From Notospermus geniculatus (lineage: Eukaryota; Nemertea; Pilidiophora; Heteronemertea; Lineidae): 64,000 bases of DNA. A model generated the notes under the pieces. The model was given only the letters and a program-made list of their open reading frames with translations, was not told the DNA's origin and ran no database searches. The translations under genes and the position numbers were made by a program. The number at the start of each line of letters is the position of its first letter. The first letter of the stretch is position 1. The DNA lies in the NCBI GenBank assembly GCA_002633025.1, contig NMRB01001401.1, forward strand, positions 45,298-109,297, given 5' to 3'. Shown here piece after piece: positions 17,161-28,026 of the stretch.

Positions 17161-17275
17161 GGAGTTTTCGCAAACGCCAACGCGAACGCCAAACCCATTG
17201 TTCGATGCCACGAAGAGAGCACCGAACAAAAGGATAGAAGTTCGCGATGGCGTTTCGGGGGCTTTGCGAAAACTC
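17161..17275. mobile_element. GAGTTTTCGC-family element, intergenic copy
   Basis: Terminal repeats ggagttttcgcaaacgcc and ggggctttgcgaaaactc enclose the core caccgaacaaaaggatag. This is the same family as the copies in the tetraspanin introns. Confidence 0.7.
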
Positions 17276-17928
17276 TATATTGTAGGCAAACCTGAGGGTG
17301 TCCATGATGGGCAGACATGACTTTCGGTTGTTTAATGTTTGATGACCTCTGCACTGCGGCCGAACTTTTCGAAGACCCTCCAAATACAAATGCCCAAATA
17401 CAATCTACTGATACCAGAGACTAGGTCATCGTGGAATAGACAAGACGGCGGCCTCCGTGGAATTAGACATTTCTTGAGAGATAAACTTCCGGGATAAACT
17501 TGCAGATACGAAATAGACCTCCGAACATTGCAGCTTCCGAAAACATGTAGAATCTAGTTGGCCCCCTCTGCAGTATTAAAGGAAAATAGGCTTACGCGAA
17601 AAACGAAAGTACCCACATGGTTATAAAAAAAAGACATCAACATCGAAAAAATGTCGAAAACTGAATGCTCCTCGTCGATGACCGATGAATTTGAGGGCAC
17701 TCGACATCCTCAATGACGGGAGCATAACTCACTGCCTCAATAGGCGTCACTAGTGGTTAAAACTATTGAAATGAAACTGACATCCCGGTCCTGATCAATT
17801 TCCCACACAAAAGGCGTCCATTATAGGACCTTGTTTTGGTGTGCTGCCCTCTATCGTAGTTATGATCCCGGTTGATCGATGAATTCGAAGGAGTTTGATA
17901 TGCTTTTTGAGTCAGTGAACTCGTGGGT

Positions 17929-18016
17929 AAAGCTCGGCCAATCAGTGACGACCATTCCCACTGTAGGATTTAACGTAGAAACTGTAACTTATAAAAATGT
18001 CAAATTTAATGTATGG
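17929..18016 (+). pseudogene. ARF6: Stray partial copy of ARF6 exon 2
   Basis: This matches the ARF6 exon at 20383-20486 from aagctcggccaatcagtgac to its donor (TGG followed by gtaagt), encoding [20 protein letters not shown] and the rest of the exon. It lacks the acceptor and the first 17 bases (the ILYKL part), so it cannot be spliced as the normal exon. The similarity continues for about 900 bases of downstream intron (to 18909, matching up to 21418). It therefore came from a segmental duplication of exon 2 and its intron, not from a processed transcript. Confidence 0.8.
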
Positions 18017-18177
18017 GTAAGTACTTCTCGGACACTCGGCTATGTGGTGTGGGTATCATCTGTAAGTTTCTGTCCTTTGTCTCACTCTTTAGATAACAGA
18101 CAGTAAGTGTAGGCTATGTTTTCTCTGCTCTCATCTCTCTGCCTCTGGCTTTGGCAAATGACTGGTATTTTCTTCGT

Positions 18178-18291
18178 CCAGGGCCCGTATGCATAACGGT
18201 GGAATAAGCTTATTCCAGGTATAACGTCACACTACAACGTTAAGTTACACATGGAATAACCTTATTCCACCTTTATGCATACGGGCCCTGG
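18178..18291. mobile_element. Hairpin element with CCAGGGCCCGTATGCAT ends, copy 1
   Basis: The ends ccagggcccgtatgcataa and ttatgcatacgggccctgg are perfect inverted repeats. Inner arms (ggtggaataagcttattcca and its complement) extend the hairpin. The second copy at 20647-20760 was carried along by the local duplication. Confidence 0.75.
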
Positions 18292-19078
18292 TGGTAAGAT
18301 CATTTTACTTCTACTCGCTGAGAACATACTTGAATAGTTATTTAGTTCGGTTGCACACTCGATAGGTGAGCGCTGGCCCAAAGCAATTGTGTGGAAGGGA
18401 ACTCCCAGTCCGCAGAAAGTGCACAGTCCCATTGAACTAAAATTCAACGCAAATAAAGCTCTGCTCCGGCTGACATTTCCATTTGCAAAATCACATGGCT
18501 CGCCTATTTTTAAAAGTATATTTTTGCTATTGGGCACAAGTTCATCTTTAGTCCGATCCGAGCTTTTAAAAGTAGACGGTTGACATGTTTTCAATGAGAT
18601 ACGTTTTACACCTTTAATTTAACCTTTAAATCAATTCATAGAGAACACCTACACTCGGAATACACAATTGATCCTCGATAGGCCTCAATTGTAGGCTACG
18701 GTAGAGTTATTCTCAATCTGAGGATTGGTATCCCCCTTCAGTATGGCATGCCTGACTGTCATTGCCATTATCTATTATTGGAATGGAAGGCAATTGTCGA
18801 CAGAACATAACACACTTGTTATTGTTTGAAGAAGAAAGGTGCATTGAATCCAATAAAAGTTTGACAAATTATCACTTACAGCTGAATGAATCAGACTAAC
18901 GGTATTTGCACTGTAGGCGTACGCCAATTAGCATCCGCGATTGTTGTAGTAGCAAGCAGGCGAGGCTGATCGTGTCGTGCTGCTGATGTGTGTGACACTA
19001 GGCCTAGTAAGTAGTGACATGACACGACTAGGGCAGGCCTCGTCCTGACTAGGCAGGCCTACGTACGACTATTGAATT

Positions 19079-19524
19079 GGGCCATGCGTAATTAATTCTA
19101 TGTTTCGTGTCCCACTGTCACCTAAAGTTGGTGCGCGCGCGCTCCAAACACAACACAAACTGCATTTTTAACACGGGCTGAAACACGAATCAATACAGTA
19201 CATGTCACACAGATTGATATCCTGGGGGGATTTTGAATGGATATGATGAAGAATTAAGGCATCCTGACCATGAAACAAGAGCTCTATCTGTTGGAACTTT
19301 GTTTTAATCTGTCAACATCCTGGTTTTGTGACCAAGGATAGGAACCACAGCTTTCTCAGGAGGTATTAATTAACACTTATTGGGCCTATTTTTTACCGAT
19401 AGTTTTGTGTTGGGAATCTTGAGAATCTCGGAAAATGGATGCGCAATGCATTTCTATTAGCAGACGACAGTCAGAAATAGGTGCGCGCGCGGGACGCGAA
19501 ACATAGAATTAATTACGCACGGCC
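19079..19524. mobile_element. Foldback element upstream of ARF6
   Basis: The ends ggccatgcgtaattaattct and agaattaattacgcacggcc are inverted copies. The arms continue through atgtttcgtgtccc and gggacgcgaaacat, with a gcgcgcgcg run on each side. The interior of about 350 bases is not coding. Confidence 0.6.
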
Positions 19525-19960
19525 TTGAGTATTTTTTGTGTGGCGACCACGGCGTACCCTGCTTTTTGGGCCAGCCCTAACTTGACCCCCCAGACCACCA
19601 TTGTCACATTGACTATCATTGAGTTGACTCCCTAATGAACGCAGTAGGCCTACCCTAGGTCGGAGGGCCTAGCCTGCCAGTAACCCAACCTGCCGTCATA
19701 TCATACTTAAACTTAGGCCTAACTCATAGTCATACTCATAGCAGGGGCCCAGGCCGGCTGAAAGGCCTGCTTCGGCCCTAGTAGTAATCAAGGTGGGCCT
19801 TGTCTTTCTCTCAGTCTCTGCATGCTTTGACTGAAATAATGATCATGTTCTTATCATATTTTCAGCTTCCTTGGTTAGCGGTGCTACAACAAAATTACAT
19901 CAGTCACACTGACATTCATTGTATCTCATCTCATTGTCTAAAGTATCCCCTAGCAGCAAG

Positions 19961-22900
19961 ATGGGGAAGTTACTCTCCAAAATATTTGGGAACAAAGAAA
20001 TGCGAATATTGATGCTCGGTCTAGACGCGGCAGGGAAAACAAGTATCCTTTTGAAAGAGTGAACAATGTGTTGTTGGAAAAGTTCAGCCTCATCTTGAAA
20101 AGTTCTCCTACTATCCTTTTGAAAGAGTGAACAATGTGTTGTTGGAAAAGTTCAGCCTCATCTTGAAAAGTTCTCCTACTATATTAATGAAGTCAACATC
20201 ATGACGCTAAGTAAGCCATAAATCTGACATCACAATGATGTGACGTCAAATGTACATTGTACTCGCTGCACGGCATGTTTCCAAAAAGAGGCCTGTTGTG
20301 CTAGATCAAAAGTTGTTCACATGTCTACAAGTGAATAAAGTCAAAAGAATGGTGTGTGTCCTTTTCCTTGACTCGCTTGCAGCTATTCTATATAAACTGA
20401 AGCTCGGCCAATCAGTGACGACCATTCCCACTGTAGGATTTAACGTAGAAACTGTAACTTATAAAAATGTCAAATTTAATGTATGGGTAAGTACTTCTGG
20501 ACACTCGGTTATGTGGTGTGGGTATCATCTGTAAGTTTCTGTCCTTTGTCTCACTCTTTAGATAACAGACAGTAAGTGTAGGCTATGTTTTCTCTGCTCT
20601 CATCTCTCTGCCTCTGGCTTTGGCAAATGACTGGTATTTTCTTCGTCCAGGGCCCGTATGCATAACGGTGGAATAAGCTTATTCCAGGTATAACGTCACA
20701 CTACAACGTTAAGTTACACATGGAATAACCTTATTCCACCTTTATGCATACGGGCCCTGGTGGTAAGATCATTTTACTTCTAACTCGCTGAGAACATACT
20801 TGAATAGTTATTTAGTTCGGTTGCCCACTCGATAGGTGAGCACTGGCCCAAAGCAATTGTGTGGAAGGGAACTCCCAGTCCGCAGAAAGTGCACAGTCCC
20901 ATTGAACTAAAATTCAACGCAAATACATGTAAAGCTCTGCTCCGGCTGACATTTCCATTTGCAAAATCACATGGCTCGCCTATTTTTAAAAGTATATTTT
21001 TGCTATTGGGCACAAGTTCATCTTTAGTCCGATCCGAGCTTTTAAAAGTAGACGGTTGACATGTTTTCAATGAGATAGGTTTTACACCTTTAATTTAACT
21101 CCCGTGTGTCAGCACCCCAATGGTTGAAGTGACCTTTAAATCAATTCATAGAGTACACCTACACTCTGAATACACAATTGATCCTCGATAGGCCTCAATT
21201 GTAGGCTACGGTAGAGTTATTCTCAATCTGAGGATTGGTATCCCCCTTCAGTATGGCATGCCTGACTGTCATTGCCATTATCTATTATTGGAATGGAAGG
21301 CAATTGTCGACAGAACATAACACACTGGTTATTGTTTGAAGAAGAAAGGTGCATTGAATCCAATAAAAGTTTGACAAATTATCACTTCAGCTGAATGAAT
21401 CAGACTAACGGTATTTGCTTTGTCCCACATGTATGTGTATGACTGTGACAGACTGTGTGGTGACCTGAACCCCTTTTGTAAGTCAGCCATTTTGGTTGCA
21501 AGGGTAAAAAACAAAACGGAAAATCAAAGTTTTTCCAGAAATAACTGCCAGAGACTCATGGAATGTAATGAGGCCAGGACCAGTTTTTGAGAACTGTGTA
21601 AAAGTTATCGAATTCTTGAAGATTTTTGCGTTTTTCTTGAATTCTTCAACTGAACAATAGACTGGAAAAACTTCTGTTAATCAGTCAACTGTTTCTCAAA
21701 AAAAAATTTCGATGACACCCTCCTAGTGATGTGCTTGCCAAATTTCATGAGTCTCCGTTACTAAATGTTGTTAATCATGCCTTATTTTCTAAAATACATA
21801 TTTTGTGTATGTTAGGTAGAATTTGAAGTAAGTGGGATATATTTTGAATAGCTGATGGCTTGAAGTCCTCTTTCGGGAGTGATATTATGGGTGGACTCAA
21901 TTGCACAGTCAATAACATGATCAATGCTGACCTCATTATAGGAATTATTCATCTTCTGGTATTTCCTCATTTCCCAATGATATGATCTCATCTATCGGTA
22001 TACTTGTCATGTAGTGTGGAATTACACATTGTATTGGCATGGTGAATGATTGGGGGACTTCCCTGTGTTTCTTATGAACTTTAATTATCACTATCAGTCA
22101 TTGGGTCATATGAATTAAGACTACCAAATGCTTTTACTTGAATTTTGCAATACAGATGCACTAGGCAATGCTGTACAAATCTGAAATAAAAGCATTTGCT
22201 ACTCTTTATTCATATGACCCATATGTGTATTACAATGTACATGTATCTTTTGTATGTCCTTTAAATTACATCATTTTTGTCACAACTACACTGGAACATC
22301 CGTTGCATGTTGCTCTCATACTAACCGCTTTCTCTCGATTCATAGGACGTTGGGGGACAGGATAAAATCCGACCCTTGTGGCGGCACTACTACACCGGAA
22401 CACAAGGTCTCATATTCGTGGTCGACTGCGCAGACCGGGATCGAATAGAAGTAAGTGGGATATATTTTGAATAGCTGATGGCTTGAAGTCCTCTTTCGGG
22501 AGTGATATATGGGTGGACTCAATTGCACAGTCAATAACATGATCAATGCTGACCTCATTATAGGAATTATTCATCTTCTGGTATTTCCTCATTTCCCAAT
22601 GATATGATCTCATCTATACTTGTCATGTAGTGTGGAATTACACATTGTATTGGCATGGTGAATGATTGGGGGACTTCCCTGTGTTTCTTATGAACTTTAC
22701 TCATCAGTCATTGGGTGCTTTTACTTGAATTTTGCAATACAGATGCACTAGGCAATGCTGTACAAATCTGAAGTAAAAGCATTTGCTAATCTTTATTCAT
22801 ATGACCCACTGTGTACTACATGCATCTTTTGTATGTCCTGTAACTACACCGGAGCATCCGTTGCATGTCACTCTCGTACTAACCGTTTTCTCTCGATTCA

Positions 22901-23612
22901 CAGGACGTTGGAGGACAGGATAAAATCCGACCCTTGTGGCGGCACTACTACACCGGAACACAAGGTCTCATATTCGTGGTCGACTGCGCAGACCGGGATC
23001 GAATATAGACGAAGCTAAACTTGAGTTACATAGGATAATCAATGACCGTGAAATGAGGGACGCAATTATTCTTATATTTGCCAACAAACAAGATTTACCA
23101 GATGGTACGTTTTGCAATTTTGGCTGTCATCAGCTCTGATGCACTCATTGTGAAGCCTGAGATAAGTGGGGAAGGAGATACAAGAAGATATATTGCGATT
23201 CAATGCTAGTAAACCAGGGTTCTGCCCAGCGATCCTTGAGTGGGGAAGAAAAAGTACAAATGTACCGGTATCAATTTTGTCAAATTTCATGATCAAAATC
23301 AATGCTTTTCAGCTCAAATGGTGACAGAAGCCTGGTAAACCCTTAGGTTACCATTTGATGCATTTTAAATCTTGAAAATTTTGAGCCCTGTGAAGTTGTA
23401 TATTAAGTAGGCTTGGAAATAGTTCTTCATTCTTCAAATTCCACTTACTGATTCATTCTTCTTTTTCAGCTATGAAACCACATGAAATACAAGAAAAACT
23501 AGGCTTGACTCGACTTAGGGACCGCAATTGGTACGTGCAGCCGTCATGTGCGACAACTGGTGACGGCCTATATGAAGGACTTACTTGGTTAACGTCCAAT
23601 CACAAGTCATGA
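19961..23612 (+). CDS. ARF6: ARF6 small GTPase, exon 3 duplicated and frameshifted
   Basis: ARF6 is a myristoylated GTPase of the plasma membrane and endosomes controlling membrane recycling and actin. Exons: 19961-20042, 20383-20486, 22904-23104 and 23470-23612. The first gives [17 protein letters not shown] and the P-loop GLDAAGKTT. The second gives switch I ([19 protein letters not shown]). The third gives [20 protein letters not shown] and NKQDLP. The last carries the SCATTGDG guanine-binding motif and the end LTSNHKS. The acidic/hydrophobic signature and C-terminus fit ARF6 better than ARF1. Oddity: exon 3 reads cgaatatagacgaa, with two extra bases after DRDRI that put a TAG in frame and shift the rest. 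A truncated second copy of exon 3 precedes it (22346-22450). The locus is a broken allele or an assembly error; with the two bases absent, the product has the family's usual 175 residues. Confidence 0.88.
20043..20180. repeat. Tandem duplication (about 68 bases) at the ARF6 exon 1 donor
   Basis: Two adjacent copies of tatccttttgaaagagtgaa...aagttctcctac (20044-20111 and 20112-20179). The first copy begins right at the exon 1 donor (A followed by gtatcc). The second lacks the preceding g, so it does not create a second donor. Confidence 0.8.
20398..21418. repeat. Segmental duplicate of ARF6 exon 2 plus intron (unit 2)
   Basis: This is the in-gene member of the pair with 17929-18909. It begins within exon 2 and ends in the same sequence (cagactaacggtatttgc), after which the two units diverge completely. 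Confidence 0.85.
20647..20760. mobile_element. Hairpin element with CCAGGGCCCGTATGCAT ends, copy 2
   Basis: Almost identical to 18178-18291 and at the same relative position in the duplicated block, within the ARF6 intron after exon 2. Confidence 0.75.
21826..23005. repeat. Tandem duplication containing ARF6 exon 3
   Basis: Unit 1 (21826-22448) and unit 2 (22449-23005) both run from aagtaagtgggatatatttt to the middle of exon 3 (gaccgggatcgaata). Unit 2 has small deletions relative to unit 1. The upstream breakpoint joins exon sequence to intron sequence. Confidence 0.88.
22346..22450 (+). pseudogene. ARF6: Truncated extra copy of ARF6 exon 3
   Basis: The acceptor (ctcgattcatag) and 35 codons from [12 protein letters not shown] to DRDRIE are intact. 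The sequence then runs directly into duplicated intron. The junction happens to form a consensus donor (GAA followed by gtaagt). Using this exon with the downstream copy would repeat the DVGGQ segment and still hit the frameshift, so it cannot restore a normal protein. Confidence 0.8.
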
Positions 23613-24408
23613 TTTTATGGTTGCAGTAGGAACCGCGAGATATTCTGACTCTTTAGTTTTATGATAATCTTTGTGTGTGTTGATGCCAGCAGGATAAGTG
23701 TGCAGGTTACATACGGACCCTCAGCACGAGGCTCAAAACTTTGCAATGTGTGGAACTTTTTTTGGCAATTTTTCACTTTTGCACGTCACTGCGAGTTGGG
23801 ATTATCAGGAGTGTCCAGCCTTTTCTGTATCAAATGCTGGAGCCTGCAGAGTCTGTCTTTGAAGCAGGAAAGGTGTTATTACATGGTTGGTACAATGGGA
23901 TCGTCTGATCGTCTTATGCAGTAGCCACTTACATGTATGCAGATAGTCTTGCAGGTTTAGACCAACATGATGCACCCACGATGTTCATTGACTTGGAAGT
24001 TGGTGTCAAAACCAGGTTCATGATTGCGTGAATGTTCACAAAACGCTGGTTGCCACACCAACTTCACAGACAAACACTGTCTGCTTGGGGGTCGTCGAAT
24101 CGGACCATTTTGCGTCGGTAGTTAGGGTGATATAATCAGAAAACTGATTGACCATCAGTATCCCTGAAGTGTGTGAAAAAGGTATCCAAACTGCTGCCTG
24201 AATTATAAAACCTGTTGCTTGGATTTCTTTTTATTCCCAGTTCGTATTATGTTTAAAAACACCTTAAGGGAGCATCTTGGGATGCAGTGTAGAATAGAAG
24301 TGAAAAAAATGTAAGTTTTCATTGATGAAGAACTGCTCAACGTTGCCTTTGGTCACGTCCATCAGTCTTCTGACTTTCGTCATTCATTGTACATACTAAA
24401 ATTGTATA

Positions 24409-24414
24409 AATAAA
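24409..24414 (+). promoter_or_regulatory. ARF6: Likely poly(A) signal of ARF6
   Basis: AATAAA in a run of AT-rich sequence, about 800 bases after the ARF6 stop. A long 3' UTR is plausible for this gene. Confidence 0.5.
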
Positions 24415-24565
24415 TATACAATTATTAATTAAGACTATTGTAATAATTAAATATTATGGTTTATTTTATGTGACATACAATTTGCCTAGTTTAAGTACGT
24501 CCTGAAATATTGTTGAATTTTAGTATGTACCTCATTTTCTGTTAGTTGGTGCGTAGAGGTTATTA

Positions 24566-24968
24566 GGTAGTTTTAGCACGCTTACGTTTTACATTTACGA
24601 TTACGATTTAGCGACGTCATGACGTCATTACAGAGTGACGTGACGCGATGGCGCCATCACCTGACGTAAGGCTTTCCGTGTATGGTAAAATGTTGTCGAT
24701 GTATCCCATGTTTGTCCGGCTCTCAAAGACATATAGGTCCATCATTTTACTTGTAATCTTCACTACAACTTGGACATTTACCCATTATTATGTGAGTCAA
24801 GTTGAAAGCGATTTATTTGATTACAAACATGAAAGCTTTGACGTTGATTAAATCGTAAGTTTCTTATGCGTAGCAAGCGATTTGCGCGTAAAAAACTCCC
24901 GCATAGCCGACGTCATGACGTTTCAAATCGTAATCGTAAATGTAAAACGTAAGCGTGCTAAAACTACC
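24566..24968. mobile_element. TA-flanked foldback element of 403 bases
   Basis: The ends ggtagttttagcacgcttac and gtaagcgtgctaaaactacc are perfect inverted repeats and continue through acgattacgatt / aatcgtaatcgt to a gacgtcatgacgt step on each arm. TA flanks both sides. A 67-codon open frame inside (24648-24851) has no recognisable homology. Confidence 0.75.
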
Positions 24969-25763
24969 TATTGTGTGAGTGAAATTCACTGAGGGGCTTC
25001 CCTGGGGAATCAATTGATTAATAAACTGGATCCATCGAGTGGAATCACGTCAAGGTGGAACTTGACTTTGAATTGGTTTTCATCACCGAACTATGTCAAA
25101 AACGTACTCATCAGCGGAGCACAGGATGTTGTTGATACCATGTGTTGTATTTTTCAGGCCTTGGGTTATGGGTGGTTGTATCTGCAAATAAAGACGTTCC
25201 AATTTTAAGACTTTGTAAGTCATGATGTCTTGTAATTCCGGTGATGTAATCTCGAGTCACACCTGAGAAGGTCGACCTTGCGTGGCGCTGCATGTCAGGA
25301 TGATCTTAGTCATAGATGAGAAAGACATTGAACGGCGCTGTCGTCGCCAAGATGATCTGGAGTCTATCTCAGCTACGACTTGGATCACATTAATACGACT
25401 TCACGACGTAAACTTTTTCATTTTGTAACGTCTTTTTGCAGATATAACTGTCCCTATTGGGTGACTACCCATAACATCACGATGTCAAAATCATATTTCC
25501 CTGATGCAGTGCTTCTGCATGTTTCCTTTGTGATGATGTATTCCGATTAGATCAGCATTGCATACAGGACTTTCTGCCTAGTGAATATCTTTCTTCACAA
25601 TTGGCAGTCATAATTACCATTTGTGTACCATTAACTACCTGCCGTTCATAAATATTCACTTCACACTTAAAGAAGATACATGTACATGTAACTATTTCAT
25701 AGAACATGTGTGTCAGTACCTCCCAGTCATACCTCCAGCAGAAGCTTTAAGTCCTTAACGTTA

Positions 25764-25982
25764 CTGTAAAGCAGGAAAATTTCGCGTGCAGGAAATTTTC
25801 GCGAGAGTGTACGAGTCGCGAAAATTTCCTGTCGCAAATATAAATACACGCAAGTGATAATTATGGTCCGTGAAAAAAAACCTGAAAAAATGGCAGAGAG
25901 TCGCGAAAGTATCCTGCCGCGAATATGTCTATAATTCTTGATTCGCGAAAATTTCCAGCTGCGAAATTATCTTGCTTTACAG
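25764..25982. mobile_element. TA-flanked MITE (CTGTAAAGCAGG ends), copy in unit 1
   Basis: Ends ctgtaaagcaggaaaatttc and cttgctttacag are inverted repeats flanked by TA. The interior has several aaaatttcc / gcgaaaattt steps in both orientations. Confidence 0.75.
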
Positions 25983-27806
25983 TATGCCACTTCCTTTATG
26001 GGTGCTTTGATGTTCAGGTGCTGAACTATAAAAAGCGTGGTCCTTTGCTGGACACGTTCACTGTGTACATGCTTACTTTTGACTTCTTTCATGCACAGCC
26101 TTTGGCATTTTAAGAATGTTAAACTTCAACTTTCCTCTGCGGGCCAGGAAAGGTATGCCATCAGGATATGGATTATATGTGTTTTAAAGTATTACATGCA
26201 AAATTTTGTACATGCTGTAAAAGTCATCGCAATCTGTGTCAACTGTCTTGACACAAATTTTCTCTGAAAAATATTTCATTTAGTAACCCTTTTTGACAGA
26301 GGCTTTTACTGGATGCTCATCGACCCTCCCCCCCCCTCCCAGTCCAGCAGACGGTATCTTTTGTCAACGTTTTCTCGTGTCCAATGAAATTGCTTGAAAA
26401 ATATTTGAAGAACGGTTGTTCCTGTCAATCATCTGAACACTTTTTCTCCAAATTGACAGAAGTGAGTGGTTTTTCTGAGGGCCAGGTCATCTATCATCGA
26501 GACGTTGAAATGTTGGCCGGATGCCACAGCACGATTTCCTTAACCTGCCAAATTGTGGCATGCCGTCTGTCCACATGGCAGCATGACGTCATCCACCTAG
26601 GTTGATGACGCAATGTATCTTGCCCTCCCTAGTATGGTAGTAACGCGGGCTGAAATGAACACATGTCGTTGCTTGCCCGTTAATTTTGCTCTTAGCCTTT
26701 TACATTGCAGAATCACCGTACTGAAAGTGTTGTATTGGGAATTTTGGATTTGAAAAACAAATTGTTTTTGGGACGCCATGTAATGGACAGTACTGAGCCC
26801 AGGGTCGTTCCAGGCATTGAAACAAGCGTTTTTTATTCTGTATCTAAGTGTATATACGTATTCTGATGATTTTTCACGACAGATGAGTTGCTCTTGTTGT
26901 AAATTGTAGTAGTTTACGATAAACAGCCATGGAAATCTGGAAAATATCCCTTGGAAAAATGTGGAAAAGCCATGGAAATTTTAGTCTCAGGGGCTGTACG
27001 AACCCTGTACCTATTGTGTGAGTGAAATTCACTGAGGGGCTTCCCTGGGGAATCAATTGACTAATAAACTGGATCCATCGAGTGGAATCACGTCAAGGTG
27101 GAACTTGACTTTGAATTGGTTTTCATCACCGAACTATGTCAAAAACGTACTCATCAGCGGAGCACAGGATGTTGTTGATATCATGTGTTGTATTTTTCAG
27201 GCCTTGGGTTATGGGCGGTTGTATCTGCAAATAAAGACGTTCCAATTTTAAGACTTTGTAAGTCATGATGTCTTGTAATTCCGGTGATGTAATCTCGAGT
27301 CACAGCTGAGAAGGTCGACCTTGCGTGGCGCTGCATGTCAGGATGATCTTAGTCATAGATGAGAAAGACATTGAACGGTGCTGTCGTCGCCAAGATGATC
27401 TGGAGTCTATCTCAGCTACAGCTTAGATCACATTTACGACTTCACGACGTACAACTTTTTCATTTTGTAACGTCTTTGTGCAGATATAACTGCCCCTATT
27501 GGGTGACTACCCATAACATCACGATGTCAAAGTCATGTTGCCCTGATGCAGTGCATTTGCATGTTTCCTTTGTGATGATGTATTCCGATTAGATCAGCAT
27601 GGCATACAGGACTTTCTGCCTAGTGAATATCTGTCTTCACAATTGGCAGTCATAATTACCATTTGTGTACCATTAACTACCTGCCGTTCATAAATATTCA
27701 CTTCACACTTAAAGAAGATACATGTACGTGTAACTAATTTCATAGAACATGTGTGTCAGTACCTCCCAGTCATACCTCCAGCAGAAGCTTTAAGTCCTTA
27801 ACGTTA

Positions 27807-28026
27807 CTGTAAAGCAGGAAAATTTCACGTGCAGGAAATTTTCGCGAGAGTGTATGAGTCGCGAAAATTTCCTGTCGCGAATATAAATACATGCAAGTGA
27901 TAAATATGGTCCGTGAAAAAAAAACCTGAAAAAATGGCAGAGACTCGCGAAAATATCCTGCCGCGAATATGTCTATAATTCTTGATTCGCGAAAATTTCC
28001 AGCCGCGAAATTATCTTGCTTTACAG
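27807..28026. mobile_element. TA-flanked MITE (CTGTAAAGCAGG ends), copy in unit 2
   Basis: It is at the same relative position and nearly identical to 25764-25982, so it was copied with the 2-kb block and did not insert twice. Confidence 0.75.

Larger units (their letters stand above)
14660..17928. other. Intergenic region with repeats and an assembly gap
   Basis: No supported coding exon. It holds the large inverted repeat at 15925-16403, the N run, a GAGTTTTCGC-family element at 17161-17275, and a repeat around 16949-17045 that recurs near 52110-52195. Open frames spanning the N run have no meaning. Confidence 0.7.
17929..18909. repeat. Segmental duplicate of ARF6 exon 2 plus intron (unit 1)
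   Basis: This block of about 0.98 kb is nearly identical to 20398-21418. Small differences include an extra stretch (tcccgtgtgtcagcacccca) in the downstream unit. Both units carry the same hairpin element (18178-18291 and 20647-20760), so that element was present before the duplication. Confidence 0.85.
23613..24970. other. ARF6 3' UTR, then a foldback element
   Basis: There are about 800 bases without coding signal after the ARF6 stop, with a poly(A) signal near 24409, followed by the foldback element at 24566-24968. Confidence 0.6.

Noticed and set aside
18262-18594. Minus-strand frame of 110 codons, repeated at 20780-21070
   Set aside because: Lies in duplicated ARF6 intron sequence on the opposite strand; the two copies differ by indels and show no recognisable domain.
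24648-24851. 67-codon frame inside the foldback element after ARF6
   Set aside because: Runs through the inverted-repeat arms; no homology and the element is non-autonomous.
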